In this document: positions 21,762 through 34,290 of the stretch, piece by piece | Layout: the number at the start of each line of letters is the position of its first letter | Position numbering within the stretch: the first letter of the stretch is position 1 | Assembly: GCA_001969505.1 (NCBI GenBank) | Contig: LSSK01000753.1 | Coordinates: 1 to 34,772 of the forward strand | Length of the DNA stretch: 34,772 nt | DNA from: Zancudomyces culisetae | Lineage: Eukaryota; Kickxellomycota; Harpellomycetes; Harpellales; Legeriomycetaceae | Direction: 5' to 3' | Notes under the pieces: model-generated | Databases searched by the model: none | Told to the model about the DNA's origin: nothing | Seen by the model: the letters and a program-made list of their open reading frames with translations, nothing else | Program-made: the position numbers and the translations under genes

Positions 21762-23073
21762 TTAGTCGCGAAGAGCTTCATATTCAACCTCTTCGAATGT
21801 GTGAAGTTTTTTCGACTTTTCTATTTCCTTCTCAACAAGGAAGTAGAAAAAGATAAACGTAAAGAACCCAAAAGCAGATGATAAACCCAAAAGAACAAAG
21901 TTTGCTACAGGAATTTCACGAGGCTTTGGAGTACCTGGTTGGCCGGTGGAAGGGTCTACGAGTGTCTCATCACTAATGAAGATGGCAGTGATGTTCTTTA
22001 GGGTAGAACCAATGTATGTATGAAGCAGCACCTTTAAAAGCGAAATCATCGTAGCAAGAACAAAGTGGAACAGAGAAATATTCAATGAACTAAGAACCAG
22101 ATTAACCATGTTAAATGGATACGGTGCCAGTCTTATTAGCAAGATATACTATTCGGTTATTGTATATCGTGATAGAGTTTTAGCTAATAACATTTTACCT
22201 TTTTTTTGTAGATAGAAGTGCAATGTTTGGTGCGAAAAATAAGTTAATTGAGAGTATATTTAAAAATTACCTTAAAGCCCTTTTTCTCGACAATTCGTGC
22301 AAAAGTAACTAGTTTTTTGCTAGAGCTCATCAAGTAGTTAATGTATTTTTTACTGATTTTTCTTCCCAAAAGAAAGCAGCAAGTTGATCCGATAACTGCA
22401 CCCAGAAATACGGGAATAAACCCGTGAGGGAAACCAAACACAAACCCAGAAAACGTAATGGCATTTCCGTACCCAAAAGTCGGCGGGAAGCACAAAGCAA
22501 ACATTATTAGTGTATATAATACATATCCCCTATAATAATTATATAATTTAATACATAGGTGAATAAAAGAAGATAATCGTTTGAATATATATCATATTCT
22601 TATATCATATTTTTTTGTGTAGCAAATCAGCAAATTTACCATGTAGAAGCATTCTTAAACCATACAGCTAATACAGTTGCAGCCTTGGCTATTTCGACTC
22701 TATACGCGTATAATGTTATAAATCCAATAAGCATGGCTACACCAAATGAGACGAGTGGTAACCATTTCCAGTGGTACCCTGGAGCACCCTTTATAAAACC
22801 CGAAAATTTCAGTAGTGATTTTAGTCGCCAATATCCCCTTTCTTGATGCGTATCTATTCGAGGTGAGACAGAAAAACTTTCTTCTTCCGAAAGAAAGCTA
22901 TTCGCAAGACCTAATTCTTCAAGCTCCGCTTGATACATGTCATCAACTCCCAGTCTTTGTGCGTTCATGGTCCGAATACTTGGTCCAAGCTCAATGTACA
23001 CATCGTTGTTATCTAGTGCTCTGTGTTTTAGTAGTGCCATATCTGAATGAACCTGAGGCGATAAACGTTGCAT
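21762..23073 (-). CDS. TVP38: Tvp38/TMEM64 (DedA/SNARE-associated) family membrane protein
   Basis: Multi-pass Golgi or endomembrane protein of the VTT/DedA superfamily, whose members include lipid scramblases; the exact role here is not shown. Exons 23073-22640, 22529-22271 and 22148-21762 make 359 residues. A polar cytosolic N-terminus (about 100 residues) is followed by a first membrane segment ('WLPLVSFGVAMLIGFITLYAY', about residues 103-123). Exon 2 then has the family core 'FPPTFGYGNAITFSGFVFG' and 'GAVIGSTCCFLLGRKISKK'; exon 3 has 'LIRLAPYPFNMVNLVLSSL', the conserved R..P.P..VN motif. A last membrane helix near 'VANFVLLGLSSAFGFFTFIFF' is followed by a charged tail. Intron 1 interrupts a Trp codon that splicing restores. 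Confidence 0.88.
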
Positions 23074-24765
23074 TATGAATTTCCAGTGTTGAAGAAATAG
23101 CCGAGTTTGTTTTATGGCAAAATAAATGATTTAATTGTGTGTGGTGTTAGATTAAACTTTACTTTCAAAAGAGTTTAGGAAAACCGAACAAAGAAAAATA
23201 AATTACAGATATTTCCCATTAATGAATGGTCACGGCCTAGGCATTTTCTTTAATATTTGTAATACTTGTTGTAATAGCAGTTCTGGCTCAAAGAATGCAC
23301 AATTTTAATTGGAGAGTAAAATGCTGTGCTTTGATAAAAATTTGTTGGTGATTGGCAAAATTCCCTCAACTTTTTATTTTTGATCAAAAGTGCATTTCCC
23401 CATTTTGCTAAATGAGAACAGAATTTCCAGAATTTACCCCAGTGGCTAATTCTTAAATAGGCGACAGCAAGGTTTTGCTAGTAGGTACAGAAAGGGGTAA
23501 GAACAGGCGGGGAGGATGTAAAAACTAAGTGATATGTGTGTAGGTCATTGGGGACTAGATGGATGGTGGATGCCATATAAACACTGAATATGCCGACTAG
23601 AGTTGCTCTGAGTATAATTTGCTCTTTTTTTTGAAGGTAGGTATTTCAAAATACCAACTAAGGCTCATTTGTGAGGAGGGGTGGGGGAGGAGAGTTGCAC
23701 GACGTTACTATTTTCTTATGCTGCATCTGAATACTGTTTTTCATCCCTAACTGAGATAAATAGTACATATTTGCATTAGGTTGCATATATTTGTTTCCTC
23801 TATTACAAACTCGCCAATATAATATCATAGTGGGTAAAGGACGCATACTACAAAGAAGGGATAAAAAAAAATTCCAGTAAGGAATAGTACTAGCAATATT
23901 GGGTATCACAATTCACCCTTTTATGTTCGATTGGTAGCTCCACTTTCGGCTTTGCTGGCAAAATATTTTATGCCACAAGCACAAGTGCTCTAACGGTAAT
24001 GGAAATGGAATAGAAATCATGACAGAAATGTGGAGAAAATAAATGAACACCCCTCCCCAACATTTCACAATCCTCAAATCTCGCCTAAAAGCCTAGCCTC
24101 TAGCTGGGCAAGAAAAGAGTACCTTCCTCCCCCCCTCCAAAGTTTGCTACAGACTCATGTCTACAACCACAATTAACTGACCTCTCTCCTTTATTTAAAT
24201 AGTATACACTAAAGCAAAACATCAACTGTCATAAAGTATACTGGGTACTGTCGTAAACTAACCAAGTACTTGTAAACATTCCTGCTCAAGCTCTTCAAAT
24301 ATCGTCTTCTAGCATAAAAAGAGCCAACTACACTATAGATGTAGAAATAAGCATGAGTGCTTTTGCTGCAAAGTCCACTGGATGAATAGCATAACGCATA
24401 GTAATAGGTACACAAACATCGTAGTTGCCCCATAGATCACAACTTTCATCTCAAAAGAATGCACTTGTGATGTTTGTTCAGGCAACTGTAACAGTTATTT
24501 TCTCAAATTCCTAATGCAATTTTTTTTTGCTTCAGTTTTTAATTTTGTTGCTATTCTCTGTTGTCATTTGGTAATACTATTAACTTTTTCAGTCTTGTGA
24601 TAATATTTATTTTCAAATGAAATTGCAAGAATAATGTGTTTTTAGAGGATTAATATTCCCGGAAAAAAGAGCAAAAAAAAACTATATTTTTTCTAAGAAT
24701 CTTAAAACTAAATAAACCAGTGGAGTAGGCAAAAATCACACGCTATATTTTGGTATATACAGAGG
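23074..24765. other. 1.7-kb intergenic region, no gene recognised
   Basis: Divergent spacer between TVP38 and SDE2. It has G-rich (about 23676-23695) and C-rich (about 24045-24060, 24125-24140) blocks in otherwise AT-rich DNA. Short frames on the minus strand (23909-23658, 24433-24209) have no family features. No tRNA or snRNA signature was recognised. Confidence 0.5.
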
Positions 24766-25743
24766 ATGGAGAAACAACTTAAGCAAATACAAGTCGGCTT
24801 ACGGTTTCCAGAGGGAAAATCCCTGACAGTTGGTGTCAATCTAGATACTAAATACGCTGAGTTGGTGGAGATGATTGAGGACAGGATGAATATCAAAAGA
24901 AGTCAATTCTTTGAATTATTTAGAATGCAAACCTTAGGAGGTCTTGAGCTGGCGTCGAAAAACAGCCTGCATAAAACGGTTTTCGAACATGAACAAGATG
25001 GATTTTTTGAAATCAACATAAAAATGCTGGTAGTTGGTGGTAAAGGTGGTTTTGGGAGTATGCTGAGAGCCCAGGGCGGAAAAATGTCGTCTGCACAGAC
25101 AAGCAATTTTGACAGTTGTAGAGACCTGACAGGAAGGCGATTGATCGTTGTAAGAGCAGCAAAAAGGTACAAGATATTTTAACTACTACCTTTTAAATTA
25201 ATATATATTTTTTCTACAACCTAATCTTGGGCCTGTAAACACCAATAGTCTTGCACAGAGCGCAGAACTTGCTAAAAAGGAAGAAAATAGCATAAGAGAG
25301 AAAAGAAAGAAAAAGATAGAAAAGGCACTGATTGATCCAGCTCCCAAAAAGGTCAAGTTCGACTATGATGAATTTGGAAAGCAGAAAGAGAATATTACTA
25401 GGCGAACCCGCGAGCTAACTAAGAAAGGTAACTCACACACGCTTTTTTTCTTGTATAGGTATAATTCTAGTCTGCTTTATTCAGGCAAATTGTGAAATTT
25501 CCAAGCATTTCCAGCTCCAACCCAAACTAAATTTATTCTTCTAAATATTTAGCGTTGACAGCATCAACTACAGACTCAGCTAAAGACGGGGGAAACGCAG
25601 AAAGCAGTGGTGGTGAGTCAGGGAAGTCTAGTGTTGGTGTAGATCCTACTGGTCGAGTTCCGGCGCTCTCTTTGTTTGGTGATGATTTAGAAGGGATATC
25701 CGATTGCTCAAGTGGTTCGGATAGTGAAGGTTCTGAAGACTAG
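24766..25743 (+). CDS. SDE2: SDE2-type ubiquitin-fold splicing/genome-stability factor
   Basis: Sde2 is made as a precursor with an N-terminal ubiquitin-like fold; cleavage after Gly-Gly releases a Lys-starting C-terminal fragment that joins the spliceosome (intron-specific splicing in fission yeast; PCNA-linked replication stress in mammals). Exons 24766-25166, 25249-25427 and 25553-25743; 256 residues. The processing site GGKGG lies at residues 91-95, followed by the family signature 'FGSMLRAQGG' and 'FDSCRDLTGRRL'. After that come a Lys/Glu-rich helix ('KKEENSIREKRKKKIEK') and an acidic Ser-rich tail ending 'SGSDSEGSED'. The cleavage would expose Lys93, which in Sde2 is a destabilising or spliceosome-directing N-terminus (family knowledge). 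Junction phases all agree. Confidence 0.93.
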
Positions 25744-26001
25744 AAAAGCAACTATTAATATTTTCATAAAATTTTCTTTTCTTTTCCCGGGTAATAGAGG
25801 AAGGGGGGGGGGCAAACGTGCCTTTTCGTCCGAGCTGCTGTAACATTATTGCATTCAGTGGCGTAATTTTATCTGAATCTTGGCCATTTGTACATGCATT
25901 CTCATTTTGGTTGGTTGGAGTTTGAAAAAGCTTACTTAGAATTTTGATATGAATTGACATCGAGTGAATAGTGAATAAATGTTTTATATGTTAGAATAAA
26001 A
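25744..26001. other. Intergenic spacer with a G-run
   Basis: Short spacer after SDE2 holding a run of ten Gs (about 25803-25812). No gene seen. Confidence 0.5.
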
Positions 26002-26504
26002 ATGTATTATATGCTAGAGACAAATATATTGATCTGGGGCGTTCTTGCAGTCCGTTCATTAATAGTTGCAAGTGACCATCTTCACTATTGGAATGGTAAA
26101 AAGAAAAGAATAACTAAAGGTAATTAATATGATGAGATTTTTCTTCCCAAATCATGGTATATTCAGTACATCGCAATGCGAACATAATCTTTTACATATA
26201 AGAAAATATAATATTGATAACGTATGATCAGTAAGCAGTTTTAAAATCTTACTCTACTAGTATTTGGATAAATTGGGTGTATGGTGTACTTGGTGATAAA
26301 ATATTTATTATGGACGCCTCGGAGCTAGCAAGAATTTCCCTTTTCGTTTTGAAGTTGTTTATTAACCAATCCTTAGTTATCAGGCCAGCTAATTTCCCAC
26401 TACCAAAGATCAGCACTAAAAGCATCGGTGGTGGCAAATCAAATAAAATCAAAATGTCGATTTTTAGTAGATTAACTTGTTTCATCGTTACCAGGATGTT
26501 GTGA
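26002..26504 (+). CDS. Unrecognised two-exon small membrane protein (127 residues)
   Basis: Exon 1 is 26002-26119 and exon 2 is 26239-26504; the 119-nt intron has a GTAATT donor and a GCAG acceptor, and the phase matches (phase 1, restoring a Val codon). The product has hydrophobic stretches near the N-terminus ('ILIWGVLAVRSLIVA') and in the middle ('LARISLFVLKLFI'), a 'HYWNGKKKRI' basic segment and a Gly/Lys-rich loop before 'IFSRLTCFIV'. This suggests two or three membrane segments. I cannot name the family. An overlapping minus-strand frame (26485-26249, 78 codons, also hydrophobic) is the alternative reading; I prefer the + model because two exons join cleanly. Confidence 0.45.
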
Positions 26505-26630
26505 GAACGAATGTGATCACAAGAACAAGTAAACAGGGCAAAATATAGCTCAACATATAATTTAAACTGAGGTTAAAGCATCAGTTCAAACTATTTTAGC
26601 CTTAAAAAAAAATTATTCAAAGTAAATAGC

Positions 26631-27248
26631 ATGGACACTACAGAATGGGATAAAATGTTGACTGGTGAGTATTATAGTACCTCCGATCCCTATGTTACCA
26701 GAGCACGAAAAGAAACCAAACTTCGTATTGCCCAGCTCCAGTCATCCGGCTACGATGAAAAATCACAAATGGACGCCAAAAGAAGGCTACTGGGTACTGC
26801 GCATGATGACACATATATCGGCGGAAATATACACTTTGCCTATGGAGTAAACATACACGTAGGCAAAAGATTCCGTGCAGGCTCCAACCTTGTTATACTG
26901 GACTGTGCTCGTGTCGATATTGGCGATAATGTGATATGTGGGTGTGCAGTACAAATTTATACGACTACATATCCACAGGATCCGGATATGCGTAAAGCCG
27001 GGCTTGAGCGTGCAAGACCCGTTAAGATAGGGAACAATGTATGGATTGGTGCAGGTACTGTCATCCTCCCGGGAATTACTATTGGAAATGACGTTGTGAT
27101 TGAACCTGGTGCTGTTGTGATGGAAGATGTGTCTGATGGTTCTATTATTGGTGGTAATCCTGCTGGATCTATTGAGAATGTCAACAATATACTTTTGAGC
27201 GTAGTGGAAGGGATGAGAAGAAAAAACCAAGGTGTAATACAATTTTGA
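26631..27248 (+). CDS. Maltose/galactoside O-acetyltransferase-like hexapeptide protein, catalytic residues replaced
   Basis: Homologue of Maa/LacA/NodL acetyl-CoA sugar O-acetyltransferases; intronless, 205 residues, the usual length. An N-terminal Maa-type helix pair ('DKMLTGEYYSTSDPYVTRAR') is followed by the left-handed beta-helix with hexapeptide turns ('VDIGDNVICG', 'VKIGNNVWIGAGTVILPGITIGNDVVIEPGAVV') and the terminal 'GGNPAGSI'. The acetyl-CoA-side Trp of 'NNVWIG' is kept. Two active-site residues are not: the family 'FFANFN' reads 'FRAGSN' (Asn to Gly84, bases 26880-26882) and the catalytic His of 'YTATHP.DP' is Tyr114 in 'YTTTYPQDP' (bases 26970-26972). Trimer formation is expected from the family. 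It is either an inactive or a re-purposed acetyltransferase. Confidence 0.9.
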   Translation: MDTTEWDKMLTGEYYSTSDPYVTRARKETKLRIAQLQSSGYDEKSQMDAKRRLLGTAHDDTYIGGNIHFAYGVNIHVGKRFRAGSNLVILDCARVDIGDNVICGCAVQIYTTTYPQDPDMRKAGLERARPVKIGNNVWIGAGTVILPGITIGNDVVIEPGAVVMEDVSDGSIIGGNPAGSIENVNNILLSVVEGMRRKNQGVIQF

Positions 27249-27709
27249 GAAAGCAACGTGCTTCTTTGATCGGCAGATGGTTTGGTGGTGGATAAGAGTG
27301 AAGACGAATATAGCGCATTTTAAAAAAAGTGTTAACCGAGACTATATGCTTTTAAACTTTTGGTATTTATTTTAGTCTTTTCTTTTAGTTTTGGTTTTAA
27401 AATACTGCTTTTTACTTGCAGTTCCAGTAGTAGAACATTTGCTTTAGTCTATACTTTAAATTAATTTAGCTAATGAAAACAAATAGCGTGAAAATGTAAA
27501 AATATTAAAATTATAATTAAATGCTAAAATAAAAAAAAATAAAAAATATTCCCAATTATTGCTTGTTCTTTTGCGTTAATTTCAATTTAATTACCGCAAC
27601 TTTATCTAACAGGTCAAGGAGGTAAAAAACTCATTTAATGTATCCTTCTTTTACACAAACACATATACGCGAAAATCACATTTAGGTTTAACTGAAAATT
27701 GAAAACATT
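27249..27709. other. AT-rich intergenic region upstream of TXNL1
   Basis: 461 bp, extremely A/T-rich around 27470-27550; no gene recognised. Confidence 0.5.
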
Positions 27710-29640
27710 ATGGGTGTTGTTGAAATAAAAAGCAAAGCCGAATTTCTAAGCTATTTGGCACAATCCAAAAGCAAACCAGTAAGTCACTTATAAATATTAA
27801 CAAAGTGGCATGTGTTGAAATTTGTTTTGTTTTTCTTTGCGATTATAACTCGAAATTAATCATTATATAACTTGACAATTCATTAAGCTTGCCGTAAAGT
27901 TTACCGCAACTTGTAAGTAGGAAAAAGAAAGTAAGATTATATCTCGGTCTCGATATTTACTTCATAGCTCACTAATATTGCTGGAAATATATGACTTAGG
28001 GTGCCCCCCGTGTAAGATGATTGCGCCATATTTTGCCAAACTTTCGGAGCAATACCCAGAAGTTCTTTTTGTTGAGGTATTAAATATTTTTTTCTGCTAT
28101 GTATACAATACTCATTCGATCAAACCTTCTGGGTTTCCTGGAGTGAGCGGATCAAGGTTAAAATTTTCAAAATTAAACTTAACAGAATAAATTATAGGTG
28201 GATGTAGACCAGCAAAAGGTATAGAGATCAGGATATAAGTATTTAATCACCGAGTCTGATTATAAACCGATAGTATTCTTCTAATAATGTTATAGGAAAT
28301 CTCAAGCTCATGTGGAATTCGGTCAATGTAACAGAATATCCTATTTATTTCGAATTTACAACATACTTTTATGTGCATATACTAATATAAGAATATGAAA
28401 ATAAACTTGATGTAACTGACATCCTGCTATTAGGCCAACTTTTCAGGTATTTTTTTATATTCAATTTTTTTTTATACTATCTACTTTTTAAATCATTTAT
28501 TACTGCTCTTGCATCAAACCTTATAACCCCATATATGAGTTGGTATTCCTCAAAAACCTATATAACTGTACACATCAGTTCAAACATGTACTGAGCAGTC
28601 TACTTTCTGTACTGTAGTTCTATATCAATGGTAAAAAAGCATCTGAATTTTCAGGGGCGGATCCCAGAAAGTTAGAAAGCACAATAAAACAGCTTAAAAC
28701 CAATGTGACAGGAGGTAATTACGTCTAAACACTATCCTCTGAGTTATGACTTTTTATGATGGGGATTTTTTTTATTACTTAGGAGGCAGCTCTACATCAC
28801 AAAGGAACGAATTTGAAGGATGTGTGGGTCATGTAAGTGAATAGTTCTAGTTTTATAATATCCAAATCAACTCTCGTATTTCGTGATAACCCTCCCTGCC
28901 TTCTCCTCCGTTGTTACAGGACTATTTATGTTTTTTTTTGTATCAGTTGATTTCATGTTATTTTCCGATAAAAATTCTGAGTTTATTCTGATAACTTAGG
29001 GTGATTTGAATGAATACATAATCAAGTCTCAAGCAGAGTGTTTGAATAGCACTGAAGAGACCAATGTGGAGTCGATATTCAAGAATGACAATACTCATAT
29101 AACTAGTGATGTGGACGAACAGCTGGTTTTTCACTTCAAGTTTAGCCAAACGGTGAAATTGTATGCCATTTGTATTAAGGTTCCGAAAGGTACGACTTTA
29201 TCCTAGTTTTATCCCCTATTATTGTATTTTTCTCCTAGTTCAACGTGTTTCATTGGCTGGTCGATTCTATTTCGACAGAAAATTGGAAAAAATATTACTA
29301 CATATGAGCAATAAATTTTTACCACTACGTAGGCTTAGAAAATAGTGGGCCAAAAACCGTAAAACTATATGCCAATTTACCGAATGTTGGGTTCGAGGAT
29401 GCAGAATCAGTTGAGCCAACTGACACATTGATCTTTTCAGAAAACGATTACAATGGGAATGGGGCATTGGAAAAGGTCAAGTTTGTCCGGTTCCAAAAGA
29501 TTGATTCGTTGTCGGTATTTGTTGAGGATAATGTTGGTGGTAGCGAGGTGACATGTGTCGGACAAATAACGCTTATCGGTACACCCAATGATAAGAGCGA
29601 CCTTTCTGCACTCCTTGCATCTAAGAACTCACAACACTAA
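27710..29640 (+). CDS. TXNL1: TXNL1-like thioredoxin with PITH domain, ten exons including micro-exons
   Basis: Cytosolic thioredoxin-like protein that, in animals and fission yeast, binds the 26S proteasome through its C-terminal PITH domain. Exons: 27710-27778, 27888-27912, 28000-28076, 28198-28218, 28296-28327, 28434-28446, 28618-28714, 28783-28832, 29000-29189, 29333-29640; 293 residues (human TXNL1 has 289). The thioredoxin domain reads 'LAVKFTATWCPPCKMIAP' with the redox pair Cys33/Cys36 (CPPC instead of CGPC), 'VLFVEVDVDQQ' and 'SMPTFQFYINGKKASEF'. PITH signatures follow: 'AECLN', 'DEQLVFHFKFSQTVKLYAI', 'VKFVRFQKIDSLSVFVEDN' and 'ITLIGTP'. All nine junctions are GT-AG and in phase; exon 6 is only 13 nt and supplies most of 'MPTFQ'. 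The acceptor of exon 2 is AAG, less usual. Confidence 0.9.
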
Positions 29641-29783
29641 AAACTTCATTTTTTTTGTTATCAATTTTTTAAAAAAAAATTATATATCATACATTTCCAT
29701 GTTTGATCTGCTTGATTATCTGAAAAATAAAGTTAATTAATTATAAGAGAAACATGTAATCCTAATTTGGATTCAGAATTTTT

Positions 29784-31157
29784 TCAGGCTCTACTTTTAT
29801 CAATATGCTGCAAAAAACTATTGATGCCCTCCAGAACAGCGTATTTTTCGTCAGGTTCATCAAAGATGAAGAACACATGTATCATCCCAGCGTATTTTTC
29901 ATAAATAATCATATTATCAAGAGAATTTCCACCAGTATTAGTCTTGGTTGAGGATGCAAAATCAAACCCAGGATGTGTTCTTCCTTTGATGTAAGTTTGT
30001 TTCACACCATTCTTTGCTGCAAAGGCATCAATGTCATCAATAAGCATTTCTAGCTCTCCTCCTATGACATACATAGGAGCACACCCTGGGAAAGAAAAAT
30101 CGCCATAATTGGGACTTACAAACGGCTGTTTAAACATTTCTCTAACCTTATCAGTTAACGGTTCTCCTGGTGCAACATATAAGCGGGATGAGTTACGAAC
30201 ATTATCCATGGGGATGTACGCAAGAAAATCATATTCTACATTTCTTTTCCAAGCCTCTGTTGAAACAGACAGATCTGACCATGGTGAAAAAGAAATACAT
30301 GCTCTTGGTTGAGCTTCGCCAAGTGCATTCAGCACCAACAATAGCTCCATCACGAGATTTCCGCCTGCACTATCACCAAAAAAGACAATGTTTTCCGGCT
30401 TGTAGCCCAACTTGTGCAAGTACTTTAAAAACATGTATCCATCATAGATTGCCGCTGGAAATGGATGCTCTGGAGCCAATCTATAGTACGGTAAGATCAC
30501 ACGATAATTTGCAATGTTACTCAGCTCTGCCGCCGATGTGCGATAAACCCCTGGAGATTCAATGCAATAGCCACCACCATGATAATGAACTACTACCACT
30601 TCGTGTTCATTTAGTGGGTCTAATGACAATGCTTTCTTCTGGTCACCGATAGCTTCAATTATAGTGTCAGAAGCAACAACCTCGGCATAGTGGTGAGCCC
30701 CGGGATTTTCACCATTATTTTCTGCTTTGCGATCCTGATCAATTATACCCGCAAAAATTGGAAGTCTCTGCGCAACTGTATCAATATCACAAATACCTTC
30801 GCTATCATAACTACTGGTACTGTATGGCCAATCATGAACCTCATGCTTGGCTTTTTTATTTGCCTTTTCTATATCTGTCACAAAATGTCTTAGAGTATAA
30901 AAGGCATTTCCAACCAGTTCAGCATTAAAGTTCTCCTCTGTGATAACTACGGGACTTTTTGATTTTAGCGCTTTGAATTCATACTTGAATCGATCTACCG
31001 TTATTTGCATTTCTAGTGACCAGTTTGGAACTCTGGGACCGTCTTTTTTATAGGAATGTGTGGATTCACTTCTAAGCTTATCGATTTTGGCCAAGTAGCT
31101 AAGCTGTTCATCCTTGGTCCCGTTTTTGGGGTAGGCAAAACCCAACCAGTCCGTCAT
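29784..31157 (-). CDS. HSL-family alpha/beta hydrolase (esterase/lipase)
   Basis: Carboxylic-ester hydrolase of the hormone-sensitive-lipase group (alpha/beta-hydrolase fold 3); substrate not determinable. Intronless, 457 residues. Oxyanion motif 'YHGGGYC' (HGGG 193-196), nucleophile Ser263 in 'FFGDSAGGNLVMELL', 'YRLAPEHPFPAAIYDGY', a plausible catalytic Asp in 'GELEMLIDDIDAF' (about 374) and His427 in 'YAGMIHVFFIF'. About 150 residues precede the catalytic fold, longer than bacterial members and like fungal relatives, possibly a cap. No signal peptide is visible, so it is probably intracellular. It is convergent with TXNL1, with 143 bp between the stops. Confidence 0.92.
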   Translation of the reverse strand: MTDWLGFAYPKNGTKDEQLSYLAKIDKLRSESTHSYKKDGPRVPNWSLEMQITVDRFKYEFKALKSKSPVVITEENFNAELVGNAFYTLRHFVTDIEKANKKAKHEVHDWPYSTSSYDSEGICDIDTVAQRLPIFAGIIDQDRKAENNGENPGAHHYAEVVASDTIIEAIGDQKKALSLDPLNEHEVVVVHYHGGGYCIESPGVYRTSAAELSNIANYRVILPYYRLAPEHPFPAAIYDGYMFLKYLHKLGYKPENIVFFGDSAGGNLVMELLLVLNALGEAQPRACISFSPWSDLSVSTEAWKRNVEYDFLAYIPMDNVRNSSRLYVAPGEPLTDKVREMFKQPFVSPNYGDFSFPGCAPMYVIGGELEMLIDDIDAFAAKNGVKQTYIKGRTHPGFDFASSTKTNTGGNSLDNMIIYEKYAGMIHVFFIFDEPDEKYAVLEGINSFLQHIDKSRA

Positions 31158-32470
31158 TTTTCTTCAAGTTATGAAAAAGTAATTCGTATTACTGGGATAT
31201 CTCTGGTTTCGGTAAGTGGCTTTGTGGATTTATATTAATTCCAACTTAAAAGCTACAAAATGAAAAAAAAAGTTAGTATAACCGAATTAAACTGAATTGA
31301 TTATTATGAAAAAAAATAGTAGTTATCGCTTGCTTTGCTTAAATATGTTTAGTAAATCATTATACACCCCTTCCCTTTCATCCCCTCCCCCGAAATACAT
31401 TGTTTCATAAAAAGTCAAAGGGGTGATTTAAGGGTTTTAAAGTGAAGTAATGGGTTTTTGTTTTTTTTTAAACATGTGCATACTGTCAATAATTTTCACT
31501 GGTTTAGTTTTTAAAACAAGTGAATTGACGAATATTTCGTATTGAAACTTTTGATATAAACGGCTTGAGCTTTTACATCCTTTATTTTCACAGCTCATAA
31601 ATTTATGACCTAAAAACAATCGGAATTGTCACGTGAAAATTTCAGTATTGATAAATGTCAAATAAAATACTTTGTATGCAACCCATTAATGGTATAATGC
31701 CAAACAGGTAAATTCACCAGCATGAATAACCTAAATGTTAGATCAAACATGTAAGAATAATAGTACAGAACAATGTATCGGGTAGGGTGTTGTTCCATTT
31801 TCAGATATTTTTATAGATGTGTAGATAAATAAATTGAAGAAAACTGGATAGGACACTTTTGTGTAGTAAGAAAGTATATTTTACTACGTGTTTTTTCTCG
31901 GGAAAATATCAATCGAAAAAAAAAACTGAAAGATGTAAAACAAACAAAAAAACAAAAAAGGAGCTGAAGAAGGTTAATTTACATGAAGGGTTAAGTTTAC
32001 AAAAGAAATGAGAGATCATCAGCTGAGTAAGAAAGGCAGAAACAAATGAAATTCTTATTATAAAAAAAACTGTGAGGCAAAAAGATGAAGACCTATCTTG
32101 ATTATTGATAACTATTTTTTAATTTTAATTTTTGTTTCATATATAATATCAAAAGTGCGTTTAACCGTTTAAAATCTATAAAACTACTCACAGCTCAATT
32201 TCACTTATGTATAAGATGTAGTTTATAAAATTAAGATAACTACGAGATAAGTAAAAGAGGTTGCTACTAGATTTTAGATACTAGATTCTAACAGTGCTAG
32301 TGATTGTTGCAGTATGGAATGGAGGGGAGAGGATAGGTATGGTTAAAAAATCAAACCGATCAAGAAATAAAAAATTAGATAACCTAATTCTAGTTAAAAC
32401 TACATATGTACAGCTATATATTCGTGTATGCTTAAATTTAATATCAAATGTCACCAACTTCAAGATAAAA
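31158..32470. other. 1.3-kb AT-rich spacer, no gene
   Basis: Upstream of the hydrolase. A/T-rich with a C/T-rich block at about 31370-31391. The overlapping frames at the right end (32281-32667, 122-128 codons) overlap the acyl-CoA synthetase relic and have no family of their own. Confidence 0.5.

Positions 32471-34290
<1,820 letters not shown>

Noticed and set aside
23658-23909. Minus-strand 83-codon ORF
   Set aside because: No family features, starts with an N-terminus unlike neighbouring genes and ends in a poly-Pro from a G-rich block; likely chance.
26787-27242. Minus-strand 151- and 99-codon ORFs
   Set aside because: Antisense to the well-recognised hexapeptide acetyltransferase homologue.
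29163-29345. + strand ORF across 29163-29345 as a coding exon
   Set aside because: It lies mainly in intron 9 of TXNL1; the PITH motifs continue only when 29190-29332 is removed.
30170-30652. + strand 160-codon ORF
   Set aside because: Antisense to the alpha/beta hydrolase, whose HGGG, GDSAGG and His motifs are all in place on the minus strand.
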